From: Stenomitos frigidus ULC18
Lineage (GTDB): Bacteria > Cyanobacteriota > Cyanobacteriia > Leptolyngbyales > Leptolyngbyaceae
NCBI RefSeq assembly: GCF_003003795.1
Contig: NZ_PVWK01000084.1
Coordinates: 62,001 to 126,000 of the forward strand
Length of the DNA: 64,000 nt
Reading direction: 5' to 3'
The notes below the pieces were generated by a model, which was not told where the DNA came from, did no database searches, and saw only the letters and a list, made by a program, of their open reading frames with translations. The translations under genes and the position numbers were made by a program. Within the stretch, counting starts at the first letter, position 1, and each line of letters opens with the position of its first letter. Positions 8,901 through 16,566 of this stretch are shown here, piece after piece.

Positions 8901-9479
8901 GTGCTGAATTTGTACGCCATTCCCTTTGATCTTATGGGCTTTGCGCCGCTACGTGAAAGCTTGCACCGACAATGGGAAGAGAACCTGAGTCAATTTGCCC
9001 CAGACCTTACACCAACTATTAAATCGCTCAAAGTCTTTATTAGCTACGCCCACAAAGACGAAGAATTTAAAGATGAGTTAGTGACAATGCTTGCCAGTAT
9101 GCAGCGTCAAGGAATCATTAATGCGTGGCAAGACCGCTTGATTGAACCTGGTGATGAGTGGTATCAAGCCATTCAAACCGCGATGAATGAGTGTGACATA
9201 GCCTTACTGCTCGTGAGCAAAAACTTCCTTGCCTCGCGCTTTATCTCCGATCAAGAAGTACCCCGATTGCTGCAACGACGCAAAGAAGAAGGCATGCGCG
9301 TCATCCCTATCATCATCCGTCAGTGCATGTGGAGCAGCGAACCTATCCTCAAAGATCTGCAAGCCCTACCACGCGATGGGAAAGCCGTGATTACGTTTTC
9401 TGAGGGGAATGGCGATCGTGACCAGGCTTGGGCGGACATTGTCAAAGCGCTTGAAAAGCGTGCGAAAGAGTTCCAGTAA
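5928..9479 (+). CDS. WD40 - Roc-like GTPase - zinc ribbon - TIR multidomain protein
   Basis: This protein of about 1183 residues has no signal peptide and is probably a cytosolic signalling or immune sensor. Domains in order: seven WD40 repeats (about 35-325, with GH and RIWD/RLWD signatures); a Ras/Roc-like GTPase (P-loop GDSGVGKTG near 348, WDLAGQ switch II, GARVDRG as G4, TSAM as G5); a winged-helix/COR-like stretch (about 520-760); a Cys/His ribbon (CENHH near 797, CEEC near 822); a divergent TIR-like module (about 878-1005, CHLSYVPAQETW and YVVVLDTPAY); and a C-terminal TIR domain (KVFISYAHKDEEF near 1036; DQEVPRLL carries the Glu expected near 1110). I chose ATG 5928; an in-frame TTG at 5898 adds 10 residues. 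A role in antiphage defence or stress is inference. Confidence 0.92.
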   Translation: MPPSEFLPDLPNYDPEPADGVRVGESPVPGLTLRRILRGHEDDIGRIAWSPDGSLLASPSDDTTIRIWDVASSRALQTLQGDGEINSVAWSPNTQRLASDNSSGNTICLWNVASGKPLQTLKGHTDIVWSVKWSPDGQRLASGSQDQTICLWDTVSGKKLQSLRGHTSWIQSVAWSPDGQHLASSSGDDTIRLWDATSGKHLHTLQGHTNSVYTVEWLRDSQRLLSASADNTIRLWDATSGKTLQMLEVHSGYVRCIALSTNDKWLASKSSDNTVRIWRCDTWACVAVINEASDTYDPSVAFHPSLPLLATLGEKDCTIRIWELDESLLLGQAQKSVHYTTAKIVLVGDSGVGKTGLGYRLAQNEFKEHASTHGQQFWVIDELGKTRKDGTQCEAVLWDLAGQHVYRSIHSIFLDHVNASLVLFDPSNRQDPLKGAEFWLEQLKGNAQLPPSVLVGARVDRGAPALSQQDLEQFCQRYGISGGYISTSAMTGDGLPELLERLKAQIPWDEMTTTVTTVTFKRIKDYVLALKEQPDRKNVLVSPAELRVLLETSLETSEVSETDQVWTFTDAEMMTAVGHLENHGYVSILRSSAGEQSILLRPELLVGLAASIVLQADKHPRELGAINEAELLKGNYAFDELKGLEPAEQQLLLDAAVLRFLDHSICFRETLDTDTLLIFPALIKQKRPLQDDTPFSDDISYIVRGRVENIYATLVVLLGYTPSFLRINHWQNQAQYEMDAGQICGFRMLADREGEIELVLYYGDQMPTSGRTAFQTLFEQFLYQREVEVTRFPPVLCENHHRLERTTVTKRSREGKTFAFCEECGSKVDLPAAQPASIGTSASSWLQREEAIARLRNTYETHLSNVKGYRRQWAAPRCHLSYVPAQETWAKIFQHDLRDAGIYLVSDVAQVQPDDYVVVLDTPAYQQAWQQSAAALKDDRTLIQSRLVSKKRLLSLVLESKTTSASSHDLRGCKPGDFCNPSHYPVSLFDLVLNLYAIPFDLMGFAPLRESLHRQWEENLSQFAPDLTPTIKSLKVFISYAHKDEEFKDELVTMLASMQRQGIINAWQDRLIEPGDEWYQAIQTAMNECDIALLLVSKNFLASRFISDQEVPRLLQRRKEEGMRVIPIIIRQCMWSSEPILKDLQALPRDGKAVITFSEGNGDRDQAWADIVKALEKRAKEFQ

Positions 9480-9555
9480 GTAGGAAGTAGGGAGCAGGGA
9501 GTAGGGAGACAATTCAAAACTCTTGCTCCTCTCGCCTCACTCAAAACTCAATAGC
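9480..9555. repeat. STRR directly after the TIR gene stop
   Basis: GTAGGAAGTAGGGAGCAGGG-type heptamers begin at the base after the TAA of the WD40-TIR gene. AACTC/CAAAACT-type heptamers follow to about 9555. No gene lies between here and ffh. Confidence 0.75.
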
Positions 9556-9615
9556 CCTTAGCCCACTGCTCCGCAGAAGCAAGCATCTACATCCTTCATC
9601 CTTTAGCCTTTCCCC

Positions 9616-11082
9616 TCACAAGTTCCCAAAGCCTTTCTTCTTCTTGTCCTTCTTCTTCTTATTGCCCCCAGTCGCGTAGCCGCGCCAGCCAGGTTGTGGG
9701 GGACGGTTGCCGCTGGGCATGCCACCCATACCGGGCATCCCAGGCATCCCGCCCATACTGGGCATCCCACCCATGCCGGGAAAGCGTCCCTGTCCCATTT
9801 GCTGCATGAGCGATCGCATCTTCTGGAAGTCGCTTACCAGCTTGCTGACATCGCTTTCACCATAGCCAGCACCACGGGCAACGCGACGACGACGACTGGG
9901 CGAACCGGATAGCAATTCGGGATTTTTACGCTCGGCGACGGTCATTGAGCCAATCATGGCTTCGGCACGTTTAAGCTGCTTTTCGCCCTGCTGCAACTGC
10001 TCGTCGCTGATCTTGCCCATGCCGGGAAGCATTTTCATAATGCCGCCCAGCGACCCCATGTTCTTGAGCATCCGGGTCTGCTTGAGGAAGTCGGTGAAGT
10101 CGAACTTAGCAGAGAGAATTTTCTCCTGCATCTTTTCGGCTTCATCCATGTCTACTTCTTCTCGCGCTTTCTCGACCAGAGTCAGCACATCACCCATACC
10201 CAGAATGCGAGACGCCATGCGATCGGGATAGAAGGGCTGCAGCGCCTCAACTTTTTCACCGACCCCGATAAATTTGATCGGCTGACCGGAGATTTGTCGA
10301 ACTGAAAGTGCTGCTCCACCACGCGTATCGCCATCCATCTTGGTCAGAATGGCACCCGTGATGCCGATTTGACTGTGGAAGGTTTGGGTGAGGTTGGCCG
10401 CTTCTTGACCTGTCATCGCATCGACAACCAGCAGCACTTCATCGGGCTGCACGGTGTTTTTAATCTGCGCCAGCTCTGCCATCATGTCGGCATCGATTTG
10501 CAGTCGTCCCGCCGTGTCAATGATGACGGTGTTGATGCCATCGGCTTTGGCTTTCTCGACCCCTTGACGCGCAATGTCAACTGGATTCGCGTCTTTACCC
10601 AGTTCAAAGACGGGCACATCGATCTGGCGACCGAGGGTAAGGAGTTGGTCGATCGCCGCTGGACGGTACACATCCGTTGCGACGAGCAGCGTAGAGCGGT
10701 TTTCTTTACGCAAATGCAGCGCTAGTTTCGCGGTGGCAGTAGTTTTACCCGTCCCCTGCAGACCCGCCATGAGAATGACGGTTGGTGCCGTAGCTGCCTC
10801 GGCGAGAGGCGCATTGTCGCCGCCCATCACCTGCACCAATTCGTTGTGGACAATTTCAATAAATTGCTGATCGGGGCGCACGCCAGCGATGACTGCCGCG
10901 CCTTGAGCATTGGTTTCAACCGCTGCGACGAAATCTTTCACGACCTGAAGGCTGACATCTGCTTCTAGCAGAGCCCGCCGCACTTCACGCACAGCATCTT
11001 TAATATTGGCTTCGGAGATCTTGTCCTGACCTCGCAGCTTTTTCCAGGTAGACTCCAGGCGATCGGAGAGCGCTTCAAACAT
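9616..11082 (-). CDS. ffh: Signal recognition particle GTPase Ffh
   Basis: Ffh (SRP54) binds signal peptides and 4.5S RNA and docks with FtsY to deliver nascent membrane proteins. The 488 residues contain an N domain, a G domain (GLQGTGKTTATAKLA, DTAGRLQ, TKMDGDTRGGAAL), and a methionine-rich M domain with the RNA-binding SGSPSRRRRVARGAG motif. The C-terminus has Gly/Met/Pro repeats (GMGGMPSMGGMPGMPG) and a Lys-rich end, a tail typical of cyanobacterial Ffh. It starts at ATG 11082. Its receptor gene ftsY lies at 56743-58248 in the same window. Confidence 0.98.
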   Translation of the reverse strand: MFEALSDRLESTWKKLRGQDKISEANIKDAVREVRRALLEADVSLQVVKDFVAAVETNAQGAAVIAGVRPDQQFIEIVHNELVQVMGGDNAPLAEAATAPTVILMAGLQGTGKTTATAKLALHLRKENRSTLLVATDVYRPAAIDQLLTLGRQIDVPVFELGKDANPVDIARQGVEKAKADGINTVIIDTAGRLQIDADMMAELAQIKNTVQPDEVLLVVDAMTGQEAANLTQTFHSQIGITGAILTKMDGDTRGGAALSVRQISGQPIKFIGVGEKVEALQPFYPDRMASRILGMGDVLTLVEKAREEVDMDEAEKMQEKILSAKFDFTDFLKQTRMLKNMGSLGGIMKMLPGMGKISDEQLQQGEKQLKRAEAMIGSMTVAERKNPELLSGSPSRRRRVARGAGYGESDVSKLVSDFQKMRSLMQQMGQGRFPGMGGMPSMGGMPGMPGMGGMPSGNRPPQPGWRGYATGGNKKKKDKKKKGFGNL

Positions 11083-11462
11083 GACTCATTTCTTGCCAGC
11101 TAGTTATTTCTGCAAACAGAGAGTGCGATACCACTGCCCACAAAGCAGCCTCACAGTAAATCGCTGCTTGCTCTCTATCCAGATTAGCGCTTTCGGTTCG
11201 CTTCATTCAGTGAATCCACGAAAAGGCTGGCATAGAAAAGCAAACTACTGCTTGCTAACGGATTGCTATGAGTGGTTTGGTTACTGTCAGAACGCTTGCA
11301 GTAAGCTGGAAAAAGATCGCCTTATGGCGTGTTAAGCGATTAGCTTACCGACGAGTACGGCTGTGATCACATAAGAAAGACAGCGCATCGGGGCATACTA
11401 GCTGAAACTAACCTGAATCATCACGCACTCGTTGAGTGTTTCTCCAGCCAAGGCAGACCACC
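11083..11462. other. Intergenic region between divergent ffh and the GAF gene
   Basis: This 380-base divergent promoter region has no RNA gene or repeat that I recognise. A plus-strand open frame (11081-11335) has a Cys/Tyr-rich composition without family resemblance and is not called. Confidence 0.5.
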
Positions 11463-13901
11463 ATGCATATCTCTGAGCCATCGACTATGCCATTGAGCGA
11501 GCATGAAGAGGCCGTTACTCGGACGAATGGTCCGGAGAGGCAGTCCCCCGATCGTGTCGCGCTGGCGATGGACAATCAGCAGCATATTGCTGCTGGCCCG
11601 ATGGGAGCTCAAAACGAGCCAGATCCCAGCGCCTGGTGGCACTATTTTCAGCGATCTAGTCAGTTACTCATGGCGATTATTGAGCCAATGACGCTGACCT
11701 TGCAGTACGCGAATGATTTCTTTTGCCGGATGGTTGGCGTTACCACAGGCACCCAGGGCGATCTCGCTCAGCTGCTGCAACAACGACTCAGCGAAGCAGA
11801 CAATACTGCCATTCAGCGATTGTATTGCAGGCATCTGCTGCATCGCGTTCTCGAGCAGTTTTACCAGTTCAATCCGCAGGGCTGCCGCTTGTTAGAGGAA
11901 CCAATCATGGTTTCTCTGCAAAGCCCACTGTATCCAGAGTTGCGTTATGTCGAGTTTTGGTTGCGATCGGATCAGTTAACCATCACGCGCCTGAATCCTC
12001 AATTAGATGAGTTTGCTGATCTGGGTCTGGAACGCATGGCAGTGGAGGCCATAGCCGCGACGCTGAATGATCCGGAGCAGTTTGAATCGCTCGCACAACG
12101 GCTGCGGTTAGACAACTACCAGGTTGATGGCTGGCTGCTGCTAGAAGGGCTGGATATAACGGAACGGGAAATTGTGCGCCGCATTACGCACCTGTTGATC
12201 GATCGCGATTCGATTCTGCGACCCCAAAAATTTGGTGAACTGAATCAGCAAATGCGATCGCTCTTTCGTGCCCAAAATACGCTGGTACTCAGCATTGAAG
12301 CCGATCAAATCCGATTATTTATGGGTTCGCTGAGCGAGGAGCCACACACGACCCTGTATCCGCTGAAGTCTTTGCAGCAATCGCACTTCATGCGCGCCAT
12401 CCGCACCAATCAGGTGTTGACTGTCCCTGACCTCGCTGCCGATCCCCGTACCGACGCAGGACGGCAATTGGTGGCGATCGGCGTCCGTTCGTTGCTGCTG
12501 ATTCCGCTGCTGGCACCGAGGGTTGTCGTGGGGGACACTGCGATACAGGCCAGTATAGGCAGAGACGCTCAAGAGGGCGAGCAAGAGAGAGACACGAACA
12601 CGCAAGCGCACGAACATACAGAAACTCATGCCGCTTCTGACTCCCAGTCCATTGCTGATCCAACAGCCACCGCTCTTGACGCAGTGGGTGTTGTGGCTCT
12701 CTTAAGCGATCGCCCCCACAGCTTTGATGCGATCGACTGCCGTCATGCTGAGCAACTGATTCCTGCTTACACCAGAGCACTCACGGCTGCTCAACGGCAA
12801 CTCGTGCAGCAGCGCTTTATCACGAATATTCACCCAGCTGTAGAATGGCGCTTTTTGCAAGAAGCCGAGCGACGCGGTCTGGGGTTGCCTCCAGAGCCGA
12901 TCGTGTTTACCAATGTGTATCCGCTGTATGGCATTTCGGATATTCGGGGATCGTCAGATGAACGCAACCGAGCGATTCAAGCCGACTTGCTGGAGCAGTT
13001 TCACCTGGGTTTAGCGGCTGTTGATGCAGCCTGTCAGACTAGAGAAACCAGTTTGGGACGACAACTGCACCTGGATTTGGTGGAGCATATTCGCCAGATG
13101 CAGGAGTGTGTCACTGTCGACGCGGAAGTGAGTCGGCTGCGCTACCTGCACGATCATCTGGAACTTTACTTTGACTATTTTGCTCAGTGTGGGGACGCTG
13201 CGATCACGGCTGTGAGTGCATACCGTGCTGCCTGCGAGAATGAACATGGCTGCGTGTATCGGGCACGTGCTCATTACGATGAACTGATTCGACAGATTAA
13301 CGCCCTTTTGCGCGAAACCTGGGATCGCTGGCAAAGCGCCATGCAGCAGACAACCCCTCACTATTGCGACATCGAAGCCACAGACGGGATCGACCACATG
13401 ATCTACGCGGGAGCGTCGATCGATCCTAAATTTGGCAGCTTCCAACTCCGTAGTCTGCGCTATGAGCAATTGTGTGCCGTATGCGACTGTGCGAGAACCG
13501 CTTTTCACTTGCAGGAGAAATATAGTACGCACATGCAAGTCACACATCTAGTGCTGGTGCAGGATACCGCAGTGGACATTTTCCACGACGAAACGACAGA
13601 GCGATTGTTTGATGTGCGGGGTAGTCGCGATACGCGCTACGAAATTGTTAAAAAGCGCATTGATAAGGCGGTTGACGAAGAAACTGGTACGCGCATCACA
13701 CAGCCTGGAATGCTGACTCTGGTCTTCTGCACCGAGGAAGAGCGGACGGAGTACCAGCAGTATCTCCGCTATCTGATGCGCGAAGGTTGGGTGGATGCTG
13801 AGGTCGACCGCGGTACCGTGCAACCACTTCAGGGAGTAACGGGATTGAAATATGCTCGCGTCCGCATTCTCCCTGAAAAGGCTGAATTAGCCCAAACCTA
13901 G
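11463..13901 (+). CDS. PAS/GAF-domain signalling protein, cyanobacterial
   Basis: The protein of about 812 residues is soluble and has no kinase, cyclase or phosphatase output. The N-terminal part (about 55-150) resembles a PAS sensor (LLMAIIEPMTLTLQYANDFFCRMVGV). A GAF domain begins near 260 (LRAQNTLVLSIEADQIRLF) and is interrupted by a low-complexity, acidic/His/Thr-rich insertion (about 365-415) before resuming at VVALLSDRPHSFDAIDCRHAEQLIP. The large C-terminal part (about 455-810) is helical and conserved in cyanobacteria but unnamed. I chose ATG 11463; an in-frame GTG at 11436 is possible. The last 15 bp overlap the convergent hli gene. Confidence 0.8.
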   Translation: MHISEPSTMPLSEHEEAVTRTNGPERQSPDRVALAMDNQQHIAAGPMGAQNEPDPSAWWHYFQRSSQLLMAIIEPMTLTLQYANDFFCRMVGVTTGTQGDLAQLLQQRLSEADNTAIQRLYCRHLLHRVLEQFYQFNPQGCRLLEEPIMVSLQSPLYPELRYVEFWLRSDQLTITRLNPQLDEFADLGLERMAVEAIAATLNDPEQFESLAQRLRLDNYQVDGWLLLEGLDITEREIVRRITHLLIDRDSILRPQKFGELNQQMRSLFRAQNTLVLSIEADQIRLFMGSLSEEPHTTLYPLKSLQQSHFMRAIRTNQVLTVPDLAADPRTDAGRQLVAIGVRSLLLIPLLAPRVVVGDTAIQASIGRDAQEGEQERDTNTQAHEHTETHAASDSQSIADPTATALDAVGVVALLSDRPHSFDAIDCRHAEQLIPAYTRALTAAQRQLVQQRFITNIHPAVEWRFLQEAERRGLGLPPEPIVFTNVYPLYGISDIRGSSDERNRAIQADLLEQFHLGLAAVDAACQTRETSLGRQLHLDLVEHIRQMQECVTVDAEVSRLRYLHDHLELYFDYFAQCGDAAITAVSAYRAACENEHGCVYRARAHYDELIRQINALLRETWDRWQSAMQQTTPHYCDIEATDGIDHMIYAGASIDPKFGSFQLRSLRYEQLCAVCDCARTAFHLQEKYSTHMQVTHLVLVQDTAVDIFHDETTERLFDVRGSRDTRYEIVKKRIDKAVDEETGTRITQPGMLTLVFCTEEERTEYQQYLRYLMREGWVDAEVDRGTVQPLQGVTGLKYARVRILPEKAELAQT

Positions 13902-14057
13902 CCACTCCAACACGCCTTGTCCAGTGGCGTACTCGATGACCAGCGTTAGCGCAAAACCAATCATGGCAGCACGACCATTGAGGCGTTCTGCATACTCGCT
14001 AAAGCCGAATTTCGGCTCTTCTAACTTGGGGGTAACCGTTGGTTGAGATTGAGTCAT
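13887..14057 (-). CDS. hli: High-light-inducible one-helix protein (Hlip)
   Basis: This 56-residue protein has the chlorophyll-binding signature FGFSEYAERLNGRAAMIGFA followed by one hydrophobic helix (LTLVIEYATGQGVLEWLG). In this motif Glu/Arg and Asn ligate chlorophyll, as in the LHC superfamily. Hlips quench excess energy and bind Ycf39 and chlorophyll synthase during photosystem II assembly; a ycf39 gene lies at 35411. The N-terminus (MTQSQPTVTPKLEEPK) is typical. It starts at ATG 14057 and stops at 13887-13889, so its 3' end overlaps the convergent GAF gene by 15 bp. An HLR1-like box lies about 100 bp upstream. Confidence 0.93.
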   Translation of the reverse strand: MTQSQPTVTPKLEEPKFGFSEYAERLNGRAAMIGFALTLVIEYATGQGVLEWLGLG

Positions 14058-14153
14058 GAGTCAGTAGTTCTCAATAAGGCTGATGGATTTACACAACGTT
14101 GCCAGCAGGAGCGCCTCACTCAATAGCTAACTCGCAGCAACGACAGTAGCTTA

Positions 14154-14171
14154 GTTACAAAAGTTTACGTT
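14154..14171 (-). promoter_or_regulatory. HLR1-like RpaB box upstream of hli
   Basis: GTTACAAA-AG-TTTACGTT matches the HLR1 consensus (two (G/T)TTACA(T/A)(T/A) units spaced by 2 bp) with one mismatch. RpaB is known to bind HLR1 and repress hli genes in low light when the box overlaps the promoter. Here the box is just downstream of a candidate -10 element at 14175-14180, so repression is the expected mode. The orientation of the box relative to hli is reversed. I judged the match by eye. Confidence 0.6.
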
Positions 14172-14174
14172 AAT

Positions 14175-14180
14175 ACTATA
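14175..14180 (-). promoter_or_regulatory. Candidate -10 element for hli (TATAGT)
   Basis: The minus strand reads TATAGT here, close to the TATAAT consensus. A start site about 7 nt downstream would fall inside the HLR1-like box. I found no convincing -35 element. Confidence 0.35.
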
Positions 14181-14573
14181 ACGTTTGATTGAGAGGAAAG
14201 ATCTCGATCGCCCAAACTAAAATGACTGATCTACTAACAAGCGCTGGCGGAAGATTTCTGGGGCGAGGTCTTGCATCGCGTCAGCTCTCTTTTTTGGAGG
14301 GTTGGATGAACGAACACGATCGTACGGCTTTCTACCCACGATTACGTCCTTCAATCGATTTTCAAGGGGCATTGAAGGCGATACAGTAGTAGGGAGGTCT
14401 AAAGTAACAACTCTTAACAGATAACCAATCTGTTTTGGATCGCTCTACTCGGCTCGTAGGTTAGTACCAGTGGCTTTCGTTCTTAGTCAACCGCTGCGAA
14501 GTTTCAGGCAAAATGGAACAGGGAGCCGACAGAGTTTCACTGTCATTTAGCAAACGTCTGGGTAGGCATATTT
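14181..14573. other. Non-coding region upstream of the DUF1517 gene
   Basis: About 390 bases hold the promoter and leader of the DUF1517 gene. One open frame of 66 codons (14189-14389) resembles nothing known to me and is not called. I see no RNA gene. Confidence 0.4.
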
Positions 14574-15542
14574 ATGCACAAAGTATTACGTTCAATCATG
14601 AAGCCGTGGGTGAAGGCGCTCATGGCGATCGGTTTAGTCATCGCACTGTCGTTTGGGCACGCAGGTGGTGCGCTGGCAGCAGGTGGTGGTCGCATTGGAG
14701 GCGGCTCTTTCCGTGCACCTAGCCGCAGCACTTACTCCGCTCCACGTTCCTATGCCCCCGGTGGTGGTTACGGCGGCGGCTACGGCGGTGGTTATGGTGG
14801 TGGCTTCGGATTGCCCTTCCTTTTCCCGGTCTTTGGTTTGGGTGGTGGGGCAGGCGGATTGTTCAGCATCCTGATCTTTTTGGCAGTGGCCAACTTCCTG
14901 GTACAAAGCTTCCGTCGATCGCGTTCTGATGACGACAGCCTGGGCTACAGCGCTGAAAACCCAACGATTTCGGTTGCCAAGCTACAAGTGGGTCTGTTGG
15001 CAGAAGCGAGAGAGCTGCAGTCCGACCTGAACAAAATTGCCCAAAAAGCGGATACAAGCTCTACGACTGGGTTGGCTGAAGTGCTTCAAGAGTCCACGCT
15101 GGCGCTGTTGCGGCATCCAGAATACTGGATTTACGCTGGTTCTACCGTGCAACAAACGCGGTTAGAAGCAGCAGAGTCGCAGTTCAACCGCCTGCTGATT
15201 GCTGAGCGCAGTAAGTTCAGCGGCGAAACCTTGTCTAACGTTAACAATCAGCTCAAGCAAGCATCTAGCGGTCTTGCTGTCGCTGAGAAGGGTGGGGCTT
15301 TGGCTCAGGCAGATGGGCCTGGTGAATACATTGTGGTGACGCTGTTGGTCGGCTCTCAAGGCAAGCTGGAACTGCCGAAAGTAAACAGCTCAGATGATCT
15401 GCGGCAGGCGTTGCAGCAGTTAGGTGGTGTGTCGAGCGATCGCCTCCTGGCTCTCGAAGTGCTTTGGACACCGCAAGCTGAAGGTGAGGTGCTGACAAGC
15501 GACGATGTACTGGTGCAGTATCCAGACTTAAAGCTTGTTTAA
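14574..15542 (+). CDS. DUF1517 family membrane-associated protein
   Basis: The 322-residue protein belongs to DUF1517, found in cyanobacteria and plastids with unknown biochemical function. A signal-type N-terminus (MKPWVKALMAIGLVIALSF, with ALAAGGG after it) is followed by a Gly/Tyr-rich linker (repeats of GGGYGGGYGGG), then a membrane segment (LFSILIFLAVANFLVQSF). The soluble C-terminal domain opens with SVAKLQVGLLAEARELQSDL and contains YIVVTLLVGSQGKLELP. It starts at ATG 14574; ATG 14598 is an alternative and would give a cleaner signal peptide. A strong terminator follows at 15581. Confidence 0.88.
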   Translation: MHKVLRSIMKPWVKALMAIGLVIALSFGHAGGALAAGGGRIGGGSFRAPSRSTYSAPRSYAPGGGYGGGYGGGYGGGFGLPFLFPVFGLGGGAGGLFSILIFLAVANFLVQSFRRSRSDDDSLGYSAENPTISVAKLQVGLLAEARELQSDLNKIAQKADTSSTTGLAEVLQESTLALLRHPEYWIYAGSTVQQTRLEAAESQFNRLLIAERSKFSGETLSNVNNQLKQASSGLAVAEKGGALAQADGPGEYIVVTLLVGSQGKLELPKVNSSDDLRQALQQLGGVSSDRLLALEVLWTPQAEGEVLTSDDVLVQYPDLKLV

Positions 15543-15580
15543 GGCGCTTAATCTGATCGTTATAGATGACAACGAGTCAT

Positions 15581-15609
15581 AAAAAAGGGGCTAAATGCCC
15601 CTTTTTTTA
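15581..15609 (+). terminator. Rho-independent terminator after the DUF1517 gene
   Basis: A GGGGC/GCCCC stem with a TAAAT loop is flanked by AAAAAA on the left and TTTTTTT on the right, 39 bp after the stop codon. It is the clearest intrinsic terminator in this part of the window. Confidence 0.9.
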
Positions 15610-15679
15610 TGGTCTGTAATACAGTCTTGCCACACGCAACCCCTCATACTAGGAAGAGTCGTAGAACTATTGCACTGGC

Positions 15680-16456
15680 ATGACATCACCGCTTCGGACT
15701 TTAGGAGTGCCTCCCAACGCCTGGTCGGTCAACGCTGCGATCGCGGATATTACCCGTCCGCCCCTCGATTCCAACATCATTACGCTGACCACTGCTACCA
15801 AAACGCTACGCCTGGATCTGGCCAAAGCGGCCATCCTGATCATTGATATGCAAAACGATTTTTGCCATCCTGATGGCTGGTTGGCGCATATTGGTGTTGA
15901 TGTGAACCCGGCACGTCAGCCGATCGCCCCACTTCAGGGTTTGCTGCCTGTTTTGCGGGGTGCTTCAGTGCCGATTTTATGGGTCAATTGGGGCAATCGT
16001 CCTGATTTGCTCAATATTAGCGCTGGGCTACGGCACGTCTATAATCCCACTGGTGATGGGGTGGGGTTGGGCGACCCGTTACCAGCAAATGATGCCCCAG
16101 TACTGATCAAAGAAAGCTGGGCAGCCGCTGTGGTAGACGAGCTTGAGCAAAAGCCAGAAGATATTCGAGTGGATAAGTACCGGATGAGCGGCTTTTGGGA
16201 CACGCCGCTAGACAGCATTCTGAAAAACCTGGGCAAGACGACACTGTTCTTTGCGGGCGTCAATGCCGATCAGTGCGTGATGGCAACCCTGCAAGATGCC
16301 AATTTCCTGGGCTACGATTGCCTCTTGTTGACTGATTGCAGCGCTACAACATCCCCCGACTATTGCTGGCAGGCAACGCTGTACAACGTTAACCAGTGCT
16401 TTGGTTTTGTGGCGGATTCCCACGCACTTTTAGATGCGATTAAGTCTAGTGTTTAG
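15680..16456 (+). CDS. Isochorismatase-family cysteine hydrolase
   Basis: The 258-residue protein has the alpha/beta hydrolase-like fold of isochorismatase, nicotinamidase and biuret amidohydrolase. The catalytic triad is visible: Asp in ILIIDMQNDFCHPDGW (about 58), a Lys in the middle region, and Cys in FAGVNADQCVMATLQDA (about 200). The cis-peptide neighbourhood before the Cys is also kept. An N-terminal extension of about 50 residues resembles that of biuret hydrolase-type members. The substrate is not deducible, but an amide or ureide is likely given the cupin and hydrolase downstream. The TAG stop is the first triplet of a heptamer repeat. Confidence 0.85.
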   Translation: MTSPLRTLGVPPNAWSVNAAIADITRPPLDSNIITLTTATKTLRLDLAKAAILIIDMQNDFCHPDGWLAHIGVDVNPARQPIAPLQGLLPVLRGASVPILWVNWGNRPDLLNISAGLRHVYNPTGDGVGLGDPLPANDAPVLIKESWAAAVVDELEQKPEDIRVDKYRMSGFWDTPLDSILKNLGKTTLFFAGVNADQCVMATLQDANFLGYDCLLLTDCSATTSPDYCWQATLYNVNQCFGFVADSHALLDAIKSSV

Positions 16457-16477
16457 TGGTCAGTGGTCAGTGGTCAA
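16454..16477. repeat. Heptamer STRR at the isochorismatase stop codon
   Basis: TAGTGGT CAGTGGT CAGTGGT CA: three and a half heptamers whose first three bases are the stop codon of the isochorismatase-family gene. Confidence 0.7.
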
Positions 16478-16566
16478 CTGCTGTGAATGATGGACTACGA
16501 ACCACTGACTAAAAACAGTCAAACATTTGCAGACCTTTTCTTCCCCACTCCACCTGAGGAATATCC

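Noticed and set aside
11081-11335. 84-codon frame in the ffh/GAF intergenic region
   Set aside because: Composition is unlike a protein gene (Cys/Tyr/His-rich), and it has no ribosome-binding site or family resemblance.
13011-13547. 178-codon frame antisense to the GAF gene
   Set aside because: It lies wholly within the well-supported GAF gene and shows no domain.
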